From the NCBI GenBank assembly GCA_021813065.1, contig JAKALZ010000006.1:1399-17149 (forward strand): DNA of 15,751 bases, in the 5' to 3' direction. This DNA is from a bacterium (GTDB lineage: Bacteria > Spirochaetota > Spirochaetia > Treponematales > Rectinemataceae). Both the position numbers and the translations under genes were made by a program. How positions within the stretch are numbered: the first letter of the stretch is position 1; each line of letters opens with the position of its first letter. A model generated the notes under the pieces. It saw only the letters and a list, made by a program, of their open reading frames with translations, made no database searches and was not told the DNA's origin. Shown here in pieces: positions 7,488-14,453 of this stretch.

Positions 7488-7562
7488 ATGCCAAATGACC
7501 AGACAACGAATTTTCTCGTTGACCAGCGTGTCTTGTAGCCCAGTCAGGGTGTCGGCCGAATT
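7488..7562 (+). pseudogene. N-terminal carD coding segment interrupted by an in-frame TAG
   Basis: Reading from ATG 7488 gives 16 codons ending FLVDQRVL, then TAG (7536-7538), then PSQGVGRI, which runs in frame into MEIREK at 7563. CarD-family proteins have V-Y-P-x-x-G-V-G at this place, so the stop replaces the conserved tyrosine. One base change from TAC or TAT explains it. With the stop read through, the product would be 166 residues, the normal CarD length. The cause could be a mutation, a sequencing error or suppression. Confidence 0.8.
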
Positions 7563-7988
7563 ATGGAGATCCGTGAGAAGATCTTCAACAATCAGAAGAC
7601 ACTCTACTATATCATTTATCTCGAATTTTCAGACATGACCGTAATGGTGCCCACCGACAAGGTCGAGACCTTGGGCATCCGCCCCCTCGTGTCGAAGAAA
7701 GAAGCGGAGACCGCCCTCGACTACATCTCGCAGGCCGCGTCGACGATTCCCTCAGACTGGAAGCTCCGATACCAGATGAACCTCGATCTGCTCAAGAAAG
7801 GCTCGATCATGGATATCGCGGCCGTGGTACGCTCGCTCTACCAGCGTTCGAAAATCAAGGAGTTGCCCATCCTTGAGCGCAAGCTCTACGAGTCCGCGCT
7901 CAATCTCCTTCAGGATGAGATCGCCTTCGCGCTGAGCCGTCCTAAAGATGAGATCGTCGCGATCATTCGCGAAAACCTCGACAAATGA
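7563..7988 (+). CDS. carD: CarD/CdnL-family RNA-polymerase-binding regulator (N-terminus lost as annotated)
   Basis: CarD-family proteins bind the RNA polymerase beta subunit through an N-terminal Tudor-like domain and stabilise open complexes at promoters, especially for rRNA. The 141 residues here contain the rest of that domain (TLYYIIYLEFSDMTVMVPTD), then the helical C-terminal domain (DWKLRYQMNLDLLKKGSI, VVRSLYQRSKIKELPILERKLYE). ATG 7563 is the first start after the TAG at 7536. It has only a distant AGGG (7546-7549, 13 bases away), so initiation may be poor. A product starting here would miss the first strand of the polymerase-binding domain. The stop overlaps the ispDF start (ATGA at 7985-7988), so ribosomes leaving carD probably feed ispDF. 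Confidence 0.85.
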   Translation: MEIREKIFNNQKTLYYIIYLEFSDMTVMVPTDKVETLGIRPLVSKKEAETALDYISQAASTIPSDWKLRYQMNLDLLKKGSIMDIAAVVRSLYQRSKIKELPILERKLYESALNLLQDEIAFALSRPKDEIVAIIRENLDK

Positions 7989-9190
7989 ACTCCGCTTCGT
8001 CTCGCTCTATACGCGCGCCACATCTGCCGCTCGCGGGAAAGGCGCATGCGCTCATCACCGCGGCTGGCACGAGCACCCGCTTCGGGGGGACGAAAAAGGA
8101 ATTCGAGCCACTCGATGACTCAACGGTGCTTGAGAAGGCTGTTGAGCCCTTCATCGCGATCTGCGACAGTGTGGTGATCACCTGCCCCAAGGGTGCGCGC
8201 GATGATTTTGAGCGCTTTTTCGAGCGTTCGCGCCTTGCGCCTTCGCTACGCGCGCTGCGAGGCGGTTTCTCTATAGTGGAGGGAGGCTCGGTCCGGCAGG
8301 AGTCAGTGCTTTTTGCGCTTCGCGCAATGCGGGGGGGAACGGGTGTCGGCGACCTTGTGCTCATCCACGACGCCGCTCGCCCCTGGGTATCCCCTAGCCT
8401 CATCCATCGAACCCTGCGCTCAGCCCGAGAACGGGGAGCGAGCCTGCCGCTCCTGCCGCTCACCGATACTCCCAAAGCGGTAGACGGAGACGCGGTCGTG
8501 GACCATCCCTCGCGGCTCTCCATGATGACCGCGCAAACGCCGCAGATCTTTTCTTTTCCTGAAATCCTCGAAGCGCACGAACTCGCCGCGCGCGAAAATT
8601 TCGCCGCAACCGACGACGCGATGATCTGGGACCGCTCCATCGGTCCTGTCGCGTGGGTTCACGGCGAGCGCGAAAACCGCAAGATCACATTCAAGGATGA
8701 TCTCGTGAAACAGACAGAATTCCGCACGGGCCAAGGGTACGACATCCACCCACTCGTAGAGGGCAGACGCCTTTTACTGGCAGGCGTTGAAGTGGAGAGC
8801 GCGCGCGGCGAGGCCGGATACTCCGACGGCGATGTGCTTTGGCACGCGATTATCGACGCGATGCTCGGCGCTTCGGCGCAAGGCGATATCGGCACGCATT
8901 TCCCGCCAGGAGCCCCCGAGTGGAAGGACGCCGACTCCACAGCCCTCGCCCGCGGCGCGGCATCGGCAGTCGCCACCTCAGGCTGGAAATGCTGCAACAT
9001 TGACTGCACGGTAATCTGCGAGCGCCCAAAACTTGCGCCCTATCGCGACCGGATTCGGGCCGCCATAGCGCGAACCCTGGCGCTGCCTATCGACGCGGTC
9101 TCGTTCAAAGCGAAAACGAAAGAGGGTTTTGACGCTACTGGAAGAGGCGAAGCGATAGAAGCATTCGCTTCAGTGCTCATGACTCGCTGA
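7985..9190 (+). CDS. ispDF: Bifunctional IspD-IspF, MEP isoprenoid pathway
   Basis: The 401-residue fusion joins two non-consecutive enzymes of the methylerythritol phosphate pathway. IspD (about 22-240) makes CDP-methylerythritol from MEP and CTP. It shows the nucleotide-binding start ALITAAGTSTRFGG, the LIHDAARPWV segment and AQTPQIF. IspF (about 246-401) forms the cyclic diphosphate. It shows QGYDIH with metal ligands D253 and H255, and SDGDVLWHAI with H287. The usual GHSD is GYSD here. The IspF part also has DIGTHFPP and a C-terminal VSFKAKTKEGFDATGRGEAIEAFA. Translation is coupled to carD by the ATGA overlap. It meets the - strand DMT gene tail to tail with only 9 bases between and no visible terminator. 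Confidence 0.96.
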   Translation: MNSASSRSIRAPHLPLAGKAHALITAAGTSTRFGGTKKEFEPLDDSTVLEKAVEPFIAICDSVVITCPKGARDDFERFFERSRLAPSLRALRGGFSIVEGGSVRQESVLFALRAMRGGTGVGDLVLIHDAARPWVSPSLIHRTLRSARERGASLPLLPLTDTPKAVDGDAVVDHPSRLSMMTAQTPQIFSFPEILEAHELAARENFAATDDAMIWDRSIGPVAWVHGERENRKITFKDDLVKQTEFRTGQGYDIHPLVEGRRLLLAGVEVESARGEAGYSDGDVLWHAIIDAMLGASAQGDIGTHFPPGAPEWKDADSTALARGAASAVATSGWKCCNIDCTVICERPKLAPYRDRIRAAIARTLALPIDAVSFKAKTKEGFDATGRGEAIEAFASVLMTR

Positions 9191-9199
9191 ATGTCTCGA

Positions 9200-10000
9200 T
9201 CAAATCGAAAGCAGCATAATCGACACGCTGATTCCAGCATACGCGAAGAGCTGTGGTGTGTGCAGCGGCACTTTTGAGACAAAATATGTCGCGATTGAGG
9301 GGTACAGCACCATAAATCCGTAGAATGTAGGCGCTACCGAGTTCATCCTCCCCTTCTCAAAGGCGAATTGCTTGATCATGAACGATGAAGCCCCGCAGAA
9401 CAGATACACGTAGAGATAGATCGAAAACACCCAGCTGAAAAAATCCGATCCATGGTTGATGCGCAGCGCTTCGAGGCAGAGCACCATGAATCCGCCAAGC
9501 GCGCCAGCCGCGCTACCAAGAAACATCCCAAGATGCTGCGCCGACAGCTTGCGGTTTCCCAAGAGCACAAGCATCGCGAAAGCTGTTGGCAAAAAGAAGG
9601 CGATCCAAAAAGCCTCTCTTTTAAACTGCTGCGATGATTCCTGTCCCACAAATCCCGCGTACGCAAGCGAAATCGCCATCAGCACGATCGCGGGAATCTT
9701 GCTTGCCTTAATTTTCTCGCCGAGAAGGAAATACGAGAGAAAAATGGTAAAAATAATATTTGATCCGCCTATGGAGGCGACGATGTTGGGCGCGAGTTTC
9801 CCGAGCGCGAAGTAGTTGAAGATGGGCTGGACATTCATGAGTATGAACCCCAACGTCCATCCTATAATCTCCCCATTCTTGACTTTTTCGCCTCGACGCT
9901 TCGCGGAGAGCCATCCAACGTGTTTCTTTTGGAGCGAGAACCCTAGAGAAAGCAAAAAATTCCCGCAGAGCGCCGTGAAATATGCAGCAACATTTGTCAT
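9200..10000 (-). CDS. DMT-superfamily (EamA-like) permease
   Basis: The 266-residue protein is almost wholly hydrophobic, with about nine to ten helices in two similar halves, as in drug/metabolite transporters. The start NFLLSLGFSLQKKHV is typical of the first helix and loop. A second segment, LGKLAPNIVASIGGSNIIFTIFLSYFLLGEKIKASKI, matches the helix 3-4 region of the superfamily (SLLLGEK-like). The start is taken at 10000 because its ATG overlaps the stop of the preceding gene (ATGA). A longer reading to 10039 is possible but lacks support. It is the last gene of a three-gene operon with an isomerase and a GH31-like protein, so a sugar or sugar-derived solute is a reasonable guess for the substrate. 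Direction of transport cannot be told. Confidence 0.78.
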   Translation of the reverse strand: MTNVAAYFTALCGNFLLSLGFSLQKKHVGWLSAKRRGEKVKNGEIIGWTLGFILMNVQPIFNYFALGKLAPNIVASIGGSNIIFTIFLSYFLLGEKIKASKIPAIVLMAISLAYAGFVGQESSQQFKREAFWIAFFLPTAFAMLVLLGNRKLSAQHLGMFLGSAAGALGGFMVLCLEALRINHGSDFFSWVFSIYLYVYLFCGASSFMIKQFAFEKGRMNSVAPTFYGFMVLYPSIATYFVSKVPLHTPQLFAYAGISVSIMLLSI

Positions 10001-11220
10001 AGTCTGCTCGCCATCTGCCGTATTGAATCGAAGAGCCACGCATACTCGCTCTCCGCTCGGTAAAAGAGCGCCGGATTACCCTTTGGTGCGTGCACGGTGG
10101 TCTTGCCGCCATAATACCGTCTCGAAGTCCAGAGGTGAACCCACTCCCCGGACGGAAGCGCGAGTTCGCACAGCTCGCCCTTCCGTATTAGATTGGGAGC
10201 GAATATCAGATCAGGACCGGAAAAGAGCAGGTCGTCCCTAGTGTCGAAGCCTACGCCGCACTCGCTCATGATAGAAGGATGCGCAAGGGCGGGCAGGCCT
10301 CGCTCCTTCCAGCGTCGCTCGCATGCGTCCCAGTACCGCGCGAATCCAGCTCGCAGCTTCGAGTATCGATTCCGTGCCCGCAAGCTGTGCGCCCCGGGTT
10401 CGTTGGCGTGGGGGAGTTCTCTTCGGTACTCAGGAGGTAGCACAATATCGGGCTGGCAGAGAATCATGTCATCAATTTTCCAACTGAGCTCGCCCTGCGC
10501 GTTACCCACGAATTCACGGTTCAGTCGCTGGTATGAAACCGGGTCTGCTCCTGAAAAGGAAAGCGCGCCGAGTCTTCCTACCGCAAATGTGCTGCTTTTA
10601 GGAGCTCTTCCATCGCGTCGAAGGGTCTCGATTCCACTCTCGACAGGCAACCTCCACTCTTCGCGCGTGTGCCAGAGCTCATAGGCCGCTTCTGTGGAAT
10701 CCGCGTATCCAAGCGCTACTGATGCGGGAAGTTTCAGATCAATCACCATGCGTGTGTCAGTAAAATTGAAGGTTTGTATTCCCTCTGAAACGCACTGTAG
10801 AAACCTGCCATCGAGCGCGAAGGCGACCGCGTTTTCCTCGGGCGGGAGCACGATTTTCCCATGCACATGGTGCGTTTCACGCGGACCGAGCCCGCCCCAT
10901 CGAGCACCGCGAATATCGTGGAACACGAGGCGCAGCGCGTCGATCTGTGGATCGGTCGTAAAAAATCGAAGTGAATAGATCGTGGAGCCGCCAGGATGCG
11001 ACGCGAGCGATTCGAGCATAGTGATGCCTGCTGTGAATACGCACCGCGCGCCCTCTACTGTCGCCATCGTCGCGCGAAGCGCCCCCGCTCCTCGCCACGC
11101 TGTGGAGATTTCTCCCGCGCGGTGAATAAAAACAGCCGGCCGCTTCGTGCTGTGCCACAGAAGCCTCTGGCCGGCGAGCGTTACCAGAAAACCATTGGTC
11201 CAGTTTTCGAATGAGATCAA
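9997..11220 (-). CDS. GH31-like protein without the catalytic barrel
   Basis: Residues about 281-395 match the region after the catalytic barrel in GH31 alpha-glycosidases: a helical RYSKLRAGFARYW, ERGLPALAHPSI, FSGPDLIFAPNL, ELALPSGEWVHLWTSRRYYGG and HAPKGNPALFYR. The first 200 residues look like beta-sandwich sequence. The (beta/alpha)8 barrel and its WxDMxE-type nucleophile motif are absent, and 407 residues is well short of the usual 600 or more. The protein may bind carbohydrate, have another active site, or be a degenerate enzyme. The TTG at 11220 is chosen because GGAG sits 7 bases before it and it lies 16 bases after the isomerase stop; an ATG at 11301 would overlap that gene by 65 bases. 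The 3' end overlaps the DMT permease gene. Confidence 0.6.
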   Translation of the reverse strand: MISFENWTNGFLVTLAGQRLLWHSTKRPAVFIHRAGEISTAWRGAGALRATMATVEGARCVFTAGITMLESLASHPGGSTIYSLRFFTTDPQIDALRLVFHDIRGARWGGLGPRETHHVHGKIVLPPEENAVAFALDGRFLQCVSEGIQTFNFTDTRMVIDLKLPASVALGYADSTEAAYELWHTREEWRLPVESGIETLRRDGRAPKSSTFAVGRLGALSFSGADPVSYQRLNREFVGNAQGELSWKIDDMILCQPDIVLPPEYRRELPHANEPGAHSLRARNRYSKLRAGFARYWDACERRWKERGLPALAHPSIMSECGVGFDTRDDLLFSGPDLIFAPNLIRKGELCELALPSGEWVHLWTSRRYYGGKTTVHAPKGNPALFYRAESEYAWLFDSIRQMASRL

Positions 11221-11236
11221 ATGCGCGCTCCAGTTG

Positions 11237-12553
11237 CTATTCGATGACCTCCCAGCCCGCGATCCTGGCGGCGATTCTGAAAGGTTCGATGTAATTACCA
11301 TATACGACAGACGCGTGATGAGCAACACCGTGCTGGATCACTTTGTCGAGCACTTTCTGAACCGGCTCGTCGAATTTCGCCTTGAGGTAGGTGCCCTTGA
11401 GCTCCTTCTCCATAGGAACCGCCCGTGCCCGCTGCAAAAATATTCTATATTTACCTTCGGATGAATCGAGGCGAAGCACGGATAATTCTCCATCTTTGAG
11501 CACAAAATCGGCCGTGACGCCCTTGCCGCCCGCGAAATAGGTGTCGAGCGAGCGCACGCAGCGCCCGTCCCAGAGGTTGCAGGGCGCGACACCGCAGTGC
11601 CAGAAAAGCGCGAAATCCTGTGCGAAGTCAACCTGCGAAAAATCGAAGAGGAATGGCGTCTGAGCTCCAACCGCGCGGTGCATGAGCATCGAGATCCCGC
11701 CTTCCACATCGCCCTCGCAGGCGAGAATCCTGTCTTCGCTCTGCAGAAGGCTCATCGCCGCGCAGGGCGAAATGCCATACTCGGCGGCGAATTCCGGCCA
11801 GCAGCGGATCGCGAGCGCGTCGATCGCATATTTATTTAAAAAGCCTTCGAGCTTCACCGCGAGAGTCGCCACTTTGAGGAGCTGGCCCGCGCTGATTCCC
11901 GACACATCGAAGATGGATTTGAGTTGCTCCGAGCGCGCGGCGATCGCCTGTTCGGAGGCCGGAAAGTTCCACACTTCCGACAGCTCATAGTGATCGATGA
12001 GGATCCCTGTCTGCTGATAAAGCGCGAGATCCGCAACGCTAAGATTGAAAAAACCGTGTGCGCGGTACCCGAGGATGCCGATGTGCGAGCGCGAGAGCAC
12101 CTTGAGCACCCGGATGGCATCCACCCAGCGCTCATCGATCTTGTTGCCGATGGTCACATGATAGTTGCGAATGCTCGATTTATACAGGTTGGACGCGTTG
12201 AGGTTGACGCCGCAGACCGAATTGAGTCGGATTTTGCCGCCATTGTAGGGAAGCTCAGGGAGCCCCCACAGGAGGATCGGCGCGCGCACCGATTTCGCGA
12301 GCTCAAGCGCGAGATGCCCCAGATGGAAGGTCCCCGATATGATGACGAGCCCATCGACGCGCGCTGAGGCGATCTCTTCCGCGGCTTTTTTCGCGTCATC
12401 CACCTCGAACACCAGCGCCTCCGGCGCCACGATTCGCACATTTTCCAGCGCGCCGAGGTCGCGCCGAATTCCATCCCACAGTTCTTTGGCCGCATTAAAA
12501 TCGAATGTCGTCCTCGCGAGACACACGACTCCGAGAGTAATCGCTTCTTTCAT
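11237..12553 (-). CDS. L-fucose/L-arabinose isomerase-like protein
   Basis: The 438-residue protein resembles the FucI/AraA ketol-isomerase fold, shorter than FucI itself. It begins with a Rossmann-like domain (ITLGVVCLARTTFD; DGLVIISGTFHLGHLALELA; PILLWGLPE). Candidate metal ligands fall where the family has them: E254 in RCWPEF, D282 in CEGDVEGGISM, and H412/H413 near the C-terminus, with another His in FWHCG (319). It would interconvert an aldose and a ketose using a divalent metal in the cytoplasm; the sugar is unknown. GAGGAG (12560-12565) precedes the ATG by 6 bases. It is the first gene of a - strand operon with a GH31-like protein and a DMT permease. It ends with TAG. Confidence 0.8.
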   Translation of the reverse strand: MKEAITLGVVCLARTTFDFNAAKELWDGIRRDLGALENVRIVAPEALVFEVDDAKKAAEEIASARVDGLVIISGTFHLGHLALELAKSVRAPILLWGLPELPYNGGKIRLNSVCGVNLNASNLYKSSIRNYHVTIGNKIDERWVDAIRVLKVLSRSHIGILGYRAHGFFNLSVADLALYQQTGILIDHYELSEVWNFPASEQAIAARSEQLKSIFDVSGISAGQLLKVATLAVKLEGFLNKYAIDALAIRCWPEFAAEYGISPCAAMSLLQSEDRILACEGDVEGGISMLMHRAVGAQTPFLFDFSQVDFAQDFALFWHCGVAPCNLWDGRCVRSLDTYFAGGKGVTADFVLKDGELSVLRLDSSEGKYRIFLQRARAVPMEKELKGTYLKAKFDEPVQKVLDKVIQHGVAHHASVVYGNYIEPFRIAARIAGWEVIE

Positions 12554-12604
12554 TGTATGCTCCTCACGCTGTAAGCACGTCAGCGGTTAATTTTCACAAA
12601 GTAA

Positions 12605-12633
12605 GTAAATCACAGCCCCGCGCGCGATGTCAA
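12605..12633 (-). promoter_or_regulatory. Promoter of the isomerase operon
   Basis: On the - strand, a perfect -35 TTGACA (12633-12628) is followed after 17 bp by ATTTAC (12610-12605), a moderate -10. Initiation would be near 12598, about 45 bases before the start codon. Confidence 0.55.
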
Positions 12634-12643
12634 CGAGCATTGT

Positions 12644-12667
12644 CATGCGTCAGAGGCGACATGCGTC
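12644..12667. repeat. Direct repeat CATGCGTC x2 upstream of the isomerase promoter
   Basis: CATGCGTC occurs at 12644-12651 and 12660-12667, 16 bp apart, starting 10 bp upstream of the isomerase -35 on the - strand. Tandem half-sites there would suit an activator. Two copies of eight bases are weak evidence. Confidence 0.25.
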
Positions 12668-12728
12668 CTGACTCGCCGGCCGCTACCGCCACGAACGGCG
12701 CATTTTCGATTTTTTTTTATCGATACTA

Positions 12729-12757
12729 TTGACCTTCTATGCGCAAAATGCTATGTT
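12729..12757 (+). promoter_or_regulatory. Promoter of the candidate small RNA
   Basis: TTGACC (12729-12734), 17 bp, then TATGTT (12752-12757). A run of nine T (12710-12718) lies just upstream. Initiation is expected near A12764. No convincing gene follows before the terminator at 12809. Confidence 0.6.
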
Positions 12758-12763
12758 TGGTTC

Positions 12764-12847
12764 ACTTAATAGATGCTCATGTTCACCTTGAACATTCTTC
12801 TATTTGGTGCCCCCGGATTAAGCCTCCTTCTTCGGGGGCTTTTTTTT
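12764..12847 (+). ncRNA. Candidate small RNA with anti-Shine-Dalgarno loop
   Basis: A promoter and a strong terminator on the + strand bracket about 84 nt with no believable gene. The predicted RNA has a 7-bp hairpin with a 3-nt loop (ATGTTCA-CCT-TGAACAT, 12779-12795), a short single-stranded stretch, and the terminator hairpin. The terminator loop carries CCTCCTT (12823-12829), complementary to AAGGAGG-type ribosome binding sites, including AGGAGG (12920-12925) of the next gene. It could be a trans-acting riboregulator or an attenuated leader of the TRAP operon. I do not recognise a known RNA family. Confidence 0.5.
12809..12847 (+). terminator. Strong rho-independent terminator
   Basis: GCCCCCG (12809-12815) pairs with CGGGGGC (12833-12839) around a 17-nt loop and is followed by eight T (12840-12847). 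Genes upstream of it are on the - strand, so on the + strand it can only end a short local transcript or attenuate readthrough into the TRAP operon. Confidence 0.9.
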
Positions 12848-12849
12848 CG

Positions 12850-12878
12850 TTGCGCTTCACTCTGATTCAGTGTATAAT
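12850..12878 (+). promoter_or_regulatory. Promoter of the TRAP transporter operon
   Basis: A perfect -10 TATAAT (12873-12878) lies 17 bp after a weak -35 TTGCGC (12850-12855), immediately after the terminator T-tract. Initiation near 12885 gives a leader of about 48 bases. The weak -35 leaves room for an activator. Confidence 0.65.
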
Positions 12879-12932
12879 CATAAAGTCAATACTCTCATTT
12901 CATGCAGCAAATACTATACAGGAGGTATAAGC

Positions 12933-13874
12933 ATGAAGAAGATTTTAGCGGTAGTGTTATGTCTGCTATTCGCCACAAGCGTATTCGCTCAGCAGCAATT
13001 CATTACCATCGCAACCGGTGGCACCGCGGGGACCTACTTCCCGCTTGGTGGCGCGCTCGCGGATATTTGGAATAAAAACATTCCAAAGATGAACTCCACA
13101 GCCCAGGCTACGGGAGCATCCATCGCCAATATCACCCTCCTCAAAGGTGGAAACGTCGACATCATCTTCACCCAGAACGATGTCTCGAGTTATTCCTACA
13201 ATGGTACTGAACTTCTGAAAGATCAGGCATACAAGGATCTCCGGGGAATGGCGTGTCTCTACAACGAAACCATTCAGCTCATCGCGCTTGAGTCGAGCGG
13301 CATCAAGACGATCGCCGATCTCAAGGGCAAAAAAGTGTCGGTTGGCGCCGCTGGTTCGGGCACCGAAGCGAACGCTCGCCAGATTCTCGAAGCCGCGGGG
13401 CTTTCCTACAGTGATATCAAGGTCCAGTATCTTTCCTTCGGCGAATCCGCCAGCAACATGAAAGATGGTAACATCGACGCCGCGTTCAACACCGCGGGCA
13501 TTCCGACCGCGGCTGTCCAGGACCTCGCGGTTTCCAGAAAGATGGTACTCGTGCCGATCGATGGCGCGATCGCCGCAAAGTTGATGTCTAAGTATCCATT
13601 CTATGCGACGCAGCTAGCTCCAGCCGGAACATATCAGGGACAGACGAAAGATGTCACCACGGTTGCTGTTAAATCGATGCTCGCGTGCAGCGCTAAGCTC
13701 AGTGCCAACCTTGTCTACGAACTCCTCGACACTATGTACAAGAATCAGGAGAGACTCATCGCGGCACATGCCCAGGGCAAGAATATTAAAATTGAGACCG
13801 CGCTCGAAGGCATGTCGATTCCTCTGCACCCAGGCGCTGAGAAATTCTTCAAGGAAAAAGGCGTTCTGAAATAA
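12933..13874 (+). CDS. TAXI-family TRAP transporter solute-binding protein
   Basis: This is the periplasmic receptor that hands a solute, usually a small organic acid, to a TRAP permease. The ATG at 12933 follows AGGAGG (12920-12925) by 7 bases, and the first residues are a clean signal peptide (MKKILAVVLCLLFATSVFA, cleavage after A19). The mature 294 residues begin FITIATGGTAGTYFPLGGALA, the hallmark of the TAXI family. They continue with the inner repeats GKKVSVGAAGSGTEANARQILEAAG and DAAFNTAGIPTAAVQDLA. No lipobox is present. The gene is followed by a hairpin, a DUF1850 gene and the fused permease, the standard TAXI-TRAP order. The substrate cannot be deduced. Confidence 0.95.
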   Translation: MKKILAVVLCLLFATSVFAQQQFITIATGGTAGTYFPLGGALADIWNKNIPKMNSTAQATGASIANITLLKGGNVDIIFTQNDVSSYSYNGTELLKDQAYKDLRGMACLYNETIQLIALESSGIKTIADLKGKKVSVGAAGSGTEANARQILEAAGLSYSDIKVQYLSFGESASNMKDGNIDAAFNTAGIPTAAVQDLAVSRKMVLVPIDGAIAAKLMSKYPFYATQLAPAGTYQGQTKDVTTVAVKSMLACSAKLSANLVYELLDTMYKNQERLIAAHAQGKNIKIETALEGMSIPLHPGAEKFFKEKGVLK

Positions 13875-13905
13875 TTATTTTCCGGATTCAGCAATCGGAA
13901 ATGGC

Positions 13906-13930
13906 GGCGCGGGACACTGCGTTCCGCGCC
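13906..13930 (+). terminator. Intercistronic hairpin, probable partial terminator
   Basis: GGCGCGGGAC (13906-13915) pairs with GTTCCGCGCC (13921-13930), ten pairs with one G-U and a 5-nt loop. GTTTGTTAG follows, an imperfect T-tract. It could stop some transcripts or protect the upstream message, giving more binding protein than permease. Confidence 0.55.
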
Positions 13931-13949
13931 GTTTGTTAGTGTGGGCTTT

Positions 13950-14453
13950 ATGAAACATAGGAGATCGACAGGAATCGCGATAGTCGCGGGAACGGCTTTG
14001 GTGGCCGCGATCATTATTCTCGTCCTTAATCTCCAGATCGTTCCAGCGCTGATCATCAAAAATAGCACTGGAACGATCATTGCGGAACTTCCACTTTATG
14101 ATGGGACATTTATCCATCATTTCATTCATTCGGTGCACAAGACACCAGTCGATGAATATTTCGAAGTTCGTGGAAAGACACTTGAACTAACTAAAGTAAA
14201 GTACGACACATACGGCGTGGGAATGCCCTCCGATGGGGGCGAGGGTTTCACTTTGGAAAATGGTCGCTTTGTCGTAATTCTACATAGGGCATTTTCAAGT
14301 ATCCCTATTCGTGTATCGATTGTTCCAGACCATGGCATTGTTGTGGGAGGAACATTCCTGCCTTTTACAAGGTGGGTGCCAAAAGAATCAGCAATTACAC
14401 TCTCCGCAAGGAGAATGCTGATATTTCATAACAGGAGGATTTCTCCAAAATGA
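13950..14453 (+). CDS. DUF1850 family protein of a TAXI-TRAP operon
   Basis: The 167-residue protein has an N-terminal membrane helix (about residues 7-29) and a small, probably periplasmic beta-rich domain. Family-typical segments are FIHSVHKTPVDEYFEV and TYGVGMPSDGGEGF. DUF1850 genes commonly sit between a TAXI binding protein and the fused TRAP permease, as here, so an accessory role in that transporter is likely; its biochemistry is not known to me. ATG 13950 is chosen over an in-frame GTG at 13941, although neither has a strong ribosome binding site. The stop overlaps the permease start (ATGA at 14450-14453). Confidence 0.85.
   Translation: MKHRRSTGIAIVAGTALVAAIIILVLNLQIVPALIIKNSTGTIIAELPLYDGTFIHHFIHSVHKTPVDEYFEVRGKTLELTKVKYDTYGVGMPSDGGEGFTLENGRFVVILHRAFSSIPIRVSIVPDHGIVVGGTFLPFTRWVPKESAITLSARRMLIFHNRRISPK

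Noticed and set aside
7536..7538. TAG as pyrrolysine or a general sense codon
   Set aside because: At least three other genes in the window end with TAG at sensible C-termini, and the position is a tyrosine in the family. A point change or error is simpler.
12695..12718. T9 run preceded by CGCC-ACGAAC-GGCG as a + strand terminator
   Set aside because: The stem is only 4 bp, an interrupting ATTTTCGA separates it from the T-run, and no + strand transcript is known to arrive there.
12773..12868. Small open frame starting MLMFTLNILLFGAPG, reminiscent of an adenylate-kinase N-terminus
   Set aside because: It has no ribosome binding site, lacks the GKGT that should follow GAPG, and runs through the terminator stem and T-tract. 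The resemblance is probably chance.
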